Source: Candidatus Aminicenantes bacterium UBA1061 (GTDB lineage: Bacteria > Acidobacteriota > Aminicenantia > Aminicenantales > Saccharicenantaceae). From it: a DNA stretch of 11,345 bases. The stretch is taken from the NCBI GenBank assembly GCA_002316315.1, contig DCDG01000024.1:1-11345 (forward strand), written 5' to 3'. Position 1 is the first letter of the stretch; each line of letters starts with the position of its first letter. Positions 4,932 to 11,345 of this stretch are shown in pieces. Made by a program: the position numbers and the translations under genes. The notes beneath the pieces were generated by a model that searched no databases, was not told the DNA's origin, and saw only the letters and a program-made list of their open reading frames with translations.

Positions 4932-7097
4932 TTAACGGGCGATGAGCTGCATGTCGCCACCCATCAGGTTAACTGCCCGGCCCTGCACCCCGAGGACATG
5001 AATCGAGGAAAGCCCAACTCTCGTCTCACCGGCTACCAGCACTTCAAAAACCAGCATGGCCAGATTACCATTTTTTGCACCCCTGGCTGGATCTGGTGAG
5101 GAAAAGCCAATAACGGCCAGGCCCGAAGAAGCACTTACGTCCTGAAGGAAAGAGACCTTATCACCTAACTGACTGACCAGATCTCCCCTTTGAATTTCTT
5201 TAAGCCTCAACATTCTTGTGTCATAATTAAGGTTTAAAGATAAGGAAGTTATATCAACGGGCGAATTGACGGCTAAGCGGACATTCAATGTATAACCAAC
5301 CGGCACTTCAGCTCGAGCAGGCAAAAGCGACACCGTTCCCACCTGAGCTTCCGCTTCAACGGCTTCTTCCACCGGCACTTCTATACCGGTCTCAACTGGA
5401 GGAATGACTTCCTCACCGACTGCAGTCGCCTGCGTTTGAGCAGCAAAGGATGAGCCAGCATTATCAATCCACAGAGGCTGACTATCCTCAGCCTTTAAGG
5501 GCATTGTTCTGATAATATGAGGTGTAATGGTCAGAATGACGTCAGTCTGATCTACTGTCCGGTCAGTGCTGGAAAAAAGGCTGCCCAGAATAGGCAGATT
5601 TTTCAGTCCTGTTACTCCCTTCAGAGATTTCCGCTCCTCATCCTTGAGCAATCCAGCCAGTAGATTGGTTTCACCATCTTTTAACCTGATAACATTTTTG
5701 ACCGACCTGGTTGAAATAATCGGAATATCGGCAATGCCAGCCCCGCCAATCGAAGTAATTTTGACGTCCATCTCGAGGCTGACCTCTTTTTCTTGATGCA
5801 GCCTGGGCTTGATATTAACTTCGATACCCACATCCTGATACTGATAAGAAACAATTGGCTGCTGGCTGACCCCCCCGGCAGCAATTGGGGTAAAGGTCGT
5901 AATTGGAATCGGGACTTGCTGGCCGACCAGATATTTTATCTCTTCGCTATCAACTCCTCTTAGCCTCGGCTGGGCAATAATTTTTGTATCTGAATCAGTC
6001 TCTATAAACTGCAGCAGGACCGATGGCAGGGTAATCTGAAAATTTTCTGATTTAGACAGATTAAAGCCTTCCAGCGGCAACCAATTATCAGTTGGAAATT
6101 CACTCACCCCACCTGTATATCTGATGCCGCCATAACTCTGGCTGAACTGCGTGCCGATGGTTTGCAGCCTTGTTCTGGAGACTTCCATAATCTCCAGATC
6201 GATAATTACCTCGCCCCTGGGTTTATCCCAGGATTGAAGCAGTTTTTCGGCCAGGGCCACCACTGTTGCCGTGTCCCTGATGGTCAGCGAATTCCTCGTT
6301 TTATCAACGATAATGCTGGGGCTTTTAAACTGAGTCCTTAGAATGGAAGCCAGTTGATTTTGCACGTCCTGGGCATTTATGTTAGAGAGGTAGATAGTTT
6401 TAATGGCGTTGACTTCATATTGATTTCGCTTTTGCGGGTTGTCAGGAATGATAATCGCCGTTCGTTCATCGATCACCCGGTAGAAAGCCCGTCCGGTTAG
6501 ACAGAGTGAATTAATGGCCTGCTCAACAGTCAGGTCGGTTAAATCAATCGAAACAGGTAGATCCCGAAATTGTTCGTCAAACAAAAAGTTAATTCCGCTG
6601 AACTTCCCCAGAGCCTGGAAAATTGCCCGCAAAGAAGCATCAGTAAATTTTAATTTAAGTTTATCCGGTGGGTATTTTAATTTTACCGGTGCTTCAATCA
6701 CCACTTCTTTCGGCTTTTCTTCAACTGCCGGTTTCACCCCGGCCAGGGCTTGATACTCGGCCAGAATCATCCTGTTGGTTGGATCGTAGAAGAGAGCTTT
6801 CTTATACTGATTGAGAGCCTCTTCCTTTCTCCCCTCCGCTGCCAGGCGCCTGGCCTTTTCAGCAGCATCAAGGGCTGCTATTGCCTTCGTCCTGAAGAGA
6901 GCTAGCCGATAAACTGATTCTTTGGGGTTTTCCAGCATCGCCTGCTCATAGTATTTAATGGCTTCATCATAATTTTTATTGATCTCCGCCTGATTGCCGA
7001 GCCTGTAAGACTGACTGAAAGTGGAACAGCCCAGTATATTTATGACCAGAAAGCCAAGAAAAAGCCAGTGCAGTTTTCTCGGTCTAATTTTATTCAT
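4932..7097 (-). CDS. pilQ: Lipoprotein secretin with TPR N-terminus and C-terminal cohesin-like domain (PilQ/GspD type)
   Basis: This 721-residue outer-membrane channel subunit would form the ring through which a pilus or secreted protein leaves the cell. A lipoprotein signal ends in ILGC (C24). Two TPR-like helical pairs follow (about 29-115), then an STN/N0 domain (146-222) and an N1/NolW-like domain (228-290). The secretin barrel domain (about 295-530) shows the conserved GLKNLPILGSLF (497-508) and TDVILTITPHIIR (518-530). An acidic, proline-containing linker (about 560-590) leads to a beta-rich domain (586-720) with the cohesin-like run SLSLNLNYDTRMLRLKEI (618-635). AAGGAG precedes the ATG, which overlaps the preceding gene by 8 bases. 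The fused TPRs may act like a built-in pilotin or PilF-type helper. The cohesin-like end is unusual for textbook PilQ or GspD. Pilus versus type II secretion cannot be settled here. Confidence 0.92.
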   Translation of the reverse strand: MNKIRPRKLHWLFLGFLVINILGCSTFSQSYRLGNQAEINKNYDEAIKYYEQAMLENPKESVYRLALFRTKAIAALDAAEKARRLAAEGRKEEALNQYKKALFYDPTNRMILAEYQALAGVKPAVEEKPKEVVIEAPVKLKYPPDKLKLKFTDASLRAIFQALGKFSGINFLFDEQFRDLPVSIDLTDLTVEQAINSLCLTGRAFYRVIDERTAIIIPDNPQKRNQYEVNAIKTIYLSNINAQDVQNQLASILRTQFKSPSIIVDKTRNSLTIRDTATVVALAEKLLQSWDKPRGEVIIDLEIMEVSRTRLQTIGTQFSQSYGGIRYTGGVSEFPTDNWLPLEGFNLSKSENFQITLPSVLLQFIETDSDTKIIAQPRLRGVDSEEIKYLVGQQVPIPITTFTPIAAGGVSQQPIVSYQYQDVGIEVNIKPRLHQEKEVSLEMDVKITSIGGAGIADIPIISTRSVKNVIRLKDGETNLLAGLLKDEERKSLKGVTGLKNLPILGSLFSSTDRTVDQTDVILTITPHIIRTMPLKAEDSQPLWIDNAGSSFAAQTQATAVGEEVIPPVETGIEVPVEEAVEAEAQVGTVSLLPARAEVPVGYTLNVRLAVNSPVDITSLSLNLNYDTRMLRLKEIQRGDLVSQLGDKVSFLQDVSASSGLAVIGFSSPDPARGAKNGNLAMLVFEVLVAGETRVGLSSIHVLGVQGRAVNLMGGDMQLIAR

Positions 7098-7719
7098 CGC
7101 TGTTCTCCTTTACCTTAATCTTCCGGGAGTTGCCCTGGTTATCCCTGATTAAAACCTCTTCGGGAGTTATTTTAACCAGTATAAGGCCAGGAATAATTTC
7201 TTCCCCCTCAGCCAGAGCTAAGGCCTGGCCATCAATCAAGATCAGGGCCAGTGCCTTCTGCCCGGAAAAAATAAGGCCACTGTATATAAAATTTAAGCTC
7301 TCCAGAAGCGAATTATTTGGCTGAATGGTTGGCAACCCGCCTTCCAATTGCCTGGTGGCCAGCATTTCGGCCATTATTTCTTCTTCTGTCATCTCTCCTT
7401 CATTATCCGGCTGCCCATCTAAGACAGCCATCAGAGATGACGGACGGAAAAGATCCCTTCGGGCCACAGCTAAGGCCGGATTTAATGGAGGCAACAGGTT
7501 CTTTTTCACCAGGGATGATACCTCTCGACCAGCTGCCTTACCCGCCAGACCAGGCTCCTGCCTGTCGTTTTCCTGACCAGACTGACCGGCTGAACCTGAG
7601 CAGGACATTATGGTCAGAATTATAAGCATGCTCAGACCCATAGCCAGCACTGCGGATGGTCTGACCGGCCAGTACCACCCAGCCTCTGCCCGGCTACCTC
7701 TGTCTTCATTTCTCTTCAT
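7090..7719 (-). CDS. pilP: PilP / GspC-like periplasmic linker protein
   Basis: The 209-residue protein has one N-terminal hydrophobic segment (about 22-39) ending IMSC. C40 may be a lipid-attachment cysteine, as in PilP, although the -2 methionine is less usual. A low-complexity stretch follows, then RRDLFRPS (88-95), like the RDPF/RDLF box of PilP and GspC. A small beta domain (about 140-205; SGLIFSGQKALALIL, then LAEGEEIIPGLILVKI) resembles the GspC/PilP homology region that binds secretin N-domains. AGGG sits 7 bases before the ATG. The gene starts 14 bases inside the end of the PilO-like gene and overlaps the secretin gene by 8, so translation is probably coupled. Similarity is modest; the assignment rests on the RDLF box, fold pattern and position between PilO and secretin genes. 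Confidence 0.75.
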   Translation of the reverse strand: MKRNEDRGSRAEAGWYWPVRPSAVLAMGLSMLIILTIMSCSGSAGQSGQENDRQEPGLAGKAAGREVSSLVKKNLLPPLNPALAVARRDLFRPSSLMAVLDGQPDNEGEMTEEEIMAEMLATRQLEGGLPTIQPNNSLLESLNFIYSGLIFSGQKALALILIDGQALALAEGEEIIPGLILVKITPEEVLIRDNQGNSRKIKVKENSDE

Positions 7720-8290
7720 AATAAAACCCTGCCACCATCAGCCTTAAATCAACCATTCCCGATAGATTATCTATCTTTTGAAAGTTGATCTGGTCCAAAA
7801 GCCACATTTTTGGCCAGGCCTCCAGCTCATACAAAAATCTCTTCAATAGTGGATAAGAAAGAGACAGCCCGAATGAGGCTGATAGCCGGTGGAATTCCTT
7901 CTTCTGGTCTTCCTCATACTGATAGTTTACAGGTGGTAAAGGCAAGCCTGCTTTTTGAAAAACCTGACTGAGATCCTGGCGAAAAGCCTCGATCCCGGCC
8001 TGTCCGGCATAAAAGGAATTCTCTTTTATTTCAGCCAGGTCAGCCTGGGTAAGCTGCCAGGATTGCAATTCAGCCAATTTTGCCTCCGTTCTGGCCGCCA
8101 GCTTATCTACCTCAGATTGAAGGGCTAGAGCCTCCTCACTTAGCCTGTCCAGCCTCCTGCTCCAGAAAAAAAGTGTGATGATGAGCAAACCGAGCAACAC
8201 CAGACCGACCAGACTGATTCCCTTGAGAATCTTCCTTTCTTTATCTGTCAATTGCTCACTCAGTCTGGGCATGCTGAAAATCCATTTCAA
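7706..8290 (-). CDS. pilO: PilO-like inner-membrane assembly protein
   Basis: This bitopic protein of 194 residues has a short cytoplasmic N-terminus, one transmembrane helix (about 25-43) and a coiled-coil stretch (45-90). A periplasmic alpha/beta region follows (about 100-190), including LSASFGLSLSYPLLKRFLYELE (136-157). This order is typical of PilO (or GspM), which pairs with PilN in the inner-membrane platform. It follows the PilN-like gene with a 35-base overlap if the first ATG is used (AGGT about 5 bases upstream). A second ATG at codon 7 (position 8272) also has a possible site, so the start is uncertain by six residues. It overlaps the next gene by 14 bases. Sequence conservation in this family is low; gene order is the stronger evidence. 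Confidence 0.8.
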   Translation of the reverse strand: MKWIFSMPRLSEQLTDKERKILKGISLVGLVLLGLLIITLFFWSRRLDRLSEEALALQSEVDKLAARTEAKLAELQSWQLTQADLAEIKENSFYAGQAGIEAFRQDLSQVFQKAGLPLPPVNYQYEEDQKKEFHRLSASFGLSLSYPLLKRFLYELEAWPKMWLLDQINFQKIDNLSGMVDLRLMVAGFYYEEK

Positions 8291-8831
8291 CCTGAAATTG
8301 ACCGTCCTTAAGACTTTCGCTCAAGACTCTTATTTTACTAAAGCCGTGACTGTCCAGATTTTTGATGAGCTGGCCCAGATCACTCCTCGAGGGCAGCCCT
8401 GCTTTTATTCTAAAAGCCAGACCAGCTTCATTCCGGCTCGGATTTAAATTGGTCAGATAAGCTCCGGCCGGCAAAGCTTCCTCCAGCTCATCAAAAAAGA
8501 TTGTCCAGGAGAAAGACTTCCTGGCCAGCAGAGAATTAACTTCATCTACTGCTGTCTTCAACGTCCGTTTAAAATTTTCAGTCTGACGGTTAAGCTCATT
8601 GTATTCAGATGATATAGCCGCTTTTTCATCAGCCAGGTGCCGATAGCCTGTTGCCCCAGCCCGATAAAGGGAAAAATTTTTAATGTTTAACAGAATTAAT
8701 AAAATCAACAAGATTACAGTCAGGCAGGCAACAGTCCCGCTCAAAAACCGGAAGGCTCTTAAATTCCGCCTGGGCTGACTGGCGAGATTTATGATCACCT
8801 TCCAGCCGCTATGATTCTCCCGAGCCAGCAT
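8256..8831 (-). CDS. pilN: PilN-like inner-membrane assembly protein
   Basis: The protein has 191 residues. A short cytoplasmic start carries INLASQPRRNLR (14-25), the version of the PilN INLLP-type motif that docks on PilM. A transmembrane helix (about 30-50) and a coiled coil (58-100) follow. The periplasmic ferredoxin-like domain begins with the family-typical VNSLLARKSFSWTIFFDELE (98-117), then LPAGAYLTNL (120-129). It would bind PilM on the cytoplasmic side and dimerise with PilO. GGAGGA precedes the ATG, and the stop of the upstream gene shares one base with this start (TAATG), so translation is probably coupled. GspL's membrane part is the type II secretion counterpart and a possible alternative name. 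Confidence 0.88.
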   Translation of the reverse strand: MLARENHSGWKVIINLASQPRRNLRAFRFLSGTVACLTVILLILLILLNIKNFSLYRAGATGYRHLADEKAAISSEYNELNRQTENFKRTLKTAVDEVNSLLARKSFSWTIFFDELEEALPAGAYLTNLNPSRNEAGLAFRIKAGLPSRSDLGQLIKNLDSHGFSKIRVLSESLKDGQFQVEMDFQHAQTE

Positions 8832-9727
8832 TATTGTCCTCCAACCAGTGGTGCTAATCTGGGATATTCTGGATATAATTCGTGAACCTTGACAATGGTG
8901 CTCTGTTCTATCGTCCTGATTAAGGCAGCAGTTTCTGGCAAACCCGATCTGAGATAAATCAACTGCGGCTTTTTCTTGTTTTTATCTTCAACAAACTGAA
9001 TAGTATTTTCCACTTCGGTAAGAATCTGCTCGTCCAGTCCGCCCGTCTCTGGCCAGAGCGGTTTCTGACGATAAATGGACAGCACCTCATCAATCACTCC
9101 GACCAGGCTGAGATAATCATAGTCAACATCGACCAGAAGAAGATCCGAGACTTTTTCCCCATTGAGCAAATTCATTAAATTTATTAAAGAAATGGAAGGG
9201 ATAGTCACCTTGCCAGCCTGCAGTTTCTTCCGGCGAAAAAGTTCTTCATAATCTTTTATCACCGCCAGTCCCGAACAGACAGCCAGAACTTTTTTCAGGC
9301 CCTGACTATTAAATGCTTGATAAGAATAACGAAGATCGGAAAGCGGTTGAGCCAGGGCTTTTTCCAATCGCCATTCGACAAATCTGGTGAGTTCGGTTCC
9401 GGACAACGACCCGTTTTCAACCGAAAAGATCAAAGCCCTGGCGCTCATTTCAGGTAAGATTAATGAGATAGAATTGCCAGCAGGTTTCAGCTGTCTTATA
9501 GCTCGATCACTAAGCTCCTCAATTATTTCTGGCTGTTTGATATTTGGCTGAAGCCAGTTGGCTTCAATTACCCCTCGGGGCAGGCTGGTTTGAAAATATG
9601 ATCCTTCACTCACGGCTGGTGTCTGCCCTGGCCGAAAGCAGGCCAGAAAGGAAGGCGATAGCTGAAAAACCACGGAGGGAGCAGGCGGCTCGAAGAAAAA
9701 TTTTTGCCAGCTGGTCAAAATGCTCAT
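8831..9727 (-). CDS. pilM: Short, divergent PilM-like protein
   Basis: Position between pilB and pilN and the pattern FVEWRLEKALAQPLSDLRYSYQAF (116-139) point to PilM. That pattern matches the family region for a helix followed by a DY/Y-Q-F strand. The C-terminus (RLAPLVGG, 290-297) also fits. PilM is a cytoplasmic actin-like ATPase that binds the PilN N-terminus and the assembly ATPase. At 298 residues this one is shorter than the usual roughly 350. Its nucleotide motifs look lost: the N-terminal GIDIGSSSVK-type loop reads SVVFQLSPSFLACF. The second phosphate motif (usually VDIGA...T) reads VDVDYDYLSLVGV (199-211), and the usual LSGG near the end reads LRSG. It may act as a scaffold, more like the cytoplasmic part of GspL. 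The start is the ATG at 9727, 3 bases after the pilB stop, with only a weak ribosome site. Confidence 0.75.
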   Translation of the reverse strand: MSILTSWQKFFFEPPAPSVVFQLSPSFLACFRPGQTPAVSEGSYFQTSLPRGVIEANWLQPNIKQPEIIEELSDRAIRQLKPAGNSISLILPEMSARALIFSVENGSLSGTELTRFVEWRLEKALAQPLSDLRYSYQAFNSQGLKKVLAVCSGLAVIKDYEELFRRKKLQAGKVTIPSISLINLMNLLNGEKVSDLLLVDVDYDYLSLVGVIDEVLSIYRQKPLWPETGGLDEQILTEVENTIQFVEDKNKKKPQLIYLRSGLPETAALIRTIEQSTIVKVHELYPEYPRLAPLVGGQ

Positions 9728-9730
9728 TTC

Positions 9731-11345
9731 TTACTCAACAAAGGTCACCTTATTCAAATCTTTCAGGCTGGTTACTCCAGAAAAAAGCTTCTCCAGCCCG
9801 GACTGACGAATTGGCACCATGCCTTCTGACTCAGCCAGCTTCCTTACTTCAGACAGAGGTTTTCGCGCCAGAATCATCTCCCTGATTTCATCTGATAGTT
9901 CCAGCAATTCGGCAATGGCCGTCCGACCGCGGTAACCGGTTTGATGGCATTCAGGGCAGCCTTTCGGCTCATAAAAAACCTTATCCCTGTATTTTTCAGG
10001 GGAGAGGCCGGAAAGCTCGAGAGTCGTATCATCATAATGAACAGGAACCTTGCACTTCGGACACAGCACCCTCACCAGCCTTTGAGCCAGAATGCAGTTA
10101 AGAGAGGAGATAAAACTGTAAGGATCAACATGCATATGTAAAAAACGGCCAATAACATCAAAAACATTGTTGGCGTGGACGGTGGTAAAGACCAGATGTC
10201 CGGTCAGAGCCGACTGAATGGCAATCTGAGCTGTCTCCGGATCACGGATTTCACCCACCATTATTTTATCCGGGTCATGACGGAGGATTGATCTTAGGCC
10301 CCGTTCAAAGGTCAGGCCTTTTTTCTCATTGACCTGAATCTGAGTGATCCCCTCAATTTGATATTCGACTGGGTCCTCAATGGTGACGATCTTATCCTCA
10401 GGCGATTTGATTTCGGTTAAAGCTGCATAAAGAGTCGTGGTTTTCCCGCTGCCGGTCGGGCCGGTGACCAGAATCATGCCGTAGGGCTGAACGATATATC
10501 GTCTGAATTTTCTCAGAATTTCATCGGAAAAGCCAAGCAAATCAAGCCTTAACTCGGCAAAAGCTTCAGTAATCATTTCCTTATCAAGAATCCTGATGAC
10601 AGCATCTTCGCCATAAATGCAGGGCATAATGGAAACACGAAAATCAATCGTTTTATCTTTAATTTTAAGTCTGAACCGGCCATCCTGGGGTACCCGTCGC
10701 TCGGAAATGTCCAGGTCAGACATAATTTTTATCCTGGAAATAATCAGCGATTGAAACTGCCGGTCAATAGGTTCCATGGCTTCAGTCAGTACACCGTCAA
10801 CCCTGAACTTTATACGGACAACATTTTCTTTCGACTCAATATGAATATCGCTGGCTCTTTTTTGAACGGCAGTAAAAATGATGGTATTGACCAGCTTGAT
10901 AATCGAGCCATCCTGTTCAGTGAGTTTCTCAATGGTAATAACGTCTTCTTCTTCCCCGCTTTCCTTTTCCACCACCTGGTGAATAAACCCCTCGGTTGCT
11001 TCTTTGAGGACCTGAGAAGCGGTTTCACTGCGCCGCAGGGCTTCCTGCACAGCCCTCAGGCTGGCCGCATAGACTTCCACTTTTCGGCTGAAAAAAGTCT
11101 CAATGCTGTCAATGGCAGACAGATCAGAAGGATCCGCCATGGCTATTTTCAAGACCCGCCCATCATCCTCGAGAGGCACAAAATTATAATGATACAAAAA
11201 ATCAACAGGAAAAGATTGAATAAGTTCCCGATTCAGTTCGAAACTTCCCAGATTAAGATAATTTACATGATATTTTTCAGCCAGGCGCCGGGCTTCATTT
11301 TCTTCCGCCTGCAGCAACCCGTCAATGTCACCTTTGGTCACAGCT
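9731..11345 (-). CDS. pilB: Type IV pilus / type II secretion assembly ATPase (PilB/GspE), 5' end off window
   Basis: This hexameric cytoplasmic motor powers pilin or pseudopilin polymerisation. The frame is open to the right edge. A GTG at 11341 could be a start but has no room to show a ribosome site, so the gene probably continues upstream. Numbering from that GTG: an N-terminal T2SSE-N domain (about 15-105), Asp box ASDIHIE (163-169), Walker A GPTGSGKT (294-301), Asp/Glu box VTIEDPVEY (319-327), Walker B IMVGEIRDPE (360-369) and His box TTVHANN (386-392). A zinc-binding pair, C427/C430 and C462/C465 (CPKC...CPEC), follows. All catalytic motifs are intact. The four cysteines mark the PilB/GspE extension group rather than the PilT retraction ATPases. 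The gene heads the visible operon; the pilM-like gene starts 3 bases after its stop. Confidence 0.95.
   Translation of the reverse strand, partial: AVTKGDIDGLLQAEENEARRLAEKYHVNYLNLGSFELNRELIQSFPVDFLYHYNFVPLEDDGRVLKIAMADPSDLSAIDSIETFFSRKVEVYAASLRAVQEALRRSETASQVLKEATEGFIHQVVEKESGEEEDVITIEKLTEQDGSIIKLVNTIIFTAVQKRASDIHIESKENVVRIKFRVDGVLTEAMEPIDRQFQSLIISRIKIMSDLDISERRVPQDGRFRLKIKDKTIDFRVSIMPCIYGEDAVIRILDKEMITEAFAELRLDLLGFSDEILRKFRRYIVQPYGMILVTGPTGSGKTTTLYAALTEIKSPEDKIVTIEDPVEYQIEGITQIQVNEKKGLTFERGLRSILRHDPDKIMVGEIRDPETAQIAIQSALTGHLVFTTVHANNVFDVIGRFLHMHVDPYSFISSLNCILAQRLVRVLCPKCKVPVHYDDTTLELSGLSPEKYRDKVFYEPKGCPECHQTGYRGRTAIAELLELSDEIREMILARKPLSEVRKLAESEGMVPIRQSGLEKLFSGVTSLKDLNKVTFVE

Noticed and set aside
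4914..4940. Terminator after the secretin gene
   Set aside because: The stem GCCCG/CGGGC is only 5 bp with a 12-base loop and no T-run follows on the minus strand.
1..11345. CRISPR array, prophage, intact insertion sequence or defence system
   Set aside because: No regularly spaced direct repeats, integrase, transposase or defence-type domains appear in any frame. The genes are housekeeping, metabolic and pilus/secretion types.

Overview
The window is about half G+C, bacterial, and almost entirely read from the minus strand. It carries a tRNA plus ten genes, two of them cut by the window edges. A lipoprotein secretin with the PilB-PilM-PilN-PilO-PilP-type set implies a diderm (Gram-negative-type) cell. 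A tungsten-type aldehyde:ferredoxin oxidoreductase with its own MoaD suggests anaerobic, ferredoxin-based metabolism. The TPR-secretin-cohesin architecture and the 'INLASQP' PilN start recall Acidobacteriota/Aminicenantes-like or deltaproteobacterial lineages. That placement is a low-confidence inference; no marker gene here fixes it.

Reading in the direction of transcription (right to left): positions 11345-4932 are one tight operon: the assembly ATPase (pilB/gspE, 5' end off the window), a shortened PilM-like protein, PilN, PilO, a PilP/GspC-like protein, and a large secretin. Neighbouring genes overlap by 1-35 bases or are 3 bases apart. The products would form a type IV pilus or type II secretion machine: cytoplasmic ATPase, inner-membrane PilM/N/O platform, PilP linker and outer-membrane secretin channel. 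No pilin or platform gene is in the window, so pilus versus secretion cannot be decided.

Positions 4931-2141 hold moaD and an aldehyde:ferredoxin oxidoreductase gene, separated from the operon and from each other by gaps of about 300-360 bases. MoaD is the sulfur carrier for the pterin cofactor such oxidoreductases need. Three copies of a 21-base element lie in these two gaps; two form an inverted pair, like a REPIN or miniature mobile element.

Positions 1803-388 encode a tandem class II aldolase-fold protein whose second half has lost one metal-binding histidine. A near-consensus sigma-70-type promoter (337-309) then drives a CAU-anticodon tRNA (298-225). tilS starts 8 bases after the tRNA and runs off the left edge. 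TilS modifies CAU-anticodon tRNA-Ile, so its linkage to a CAU tRNA is notable, although this tRNA looks like elongator tRNA-Met.

No plus-strand gene is convincing, and there is no CRISPR array, intact transposase or clear intrinsic terminator.
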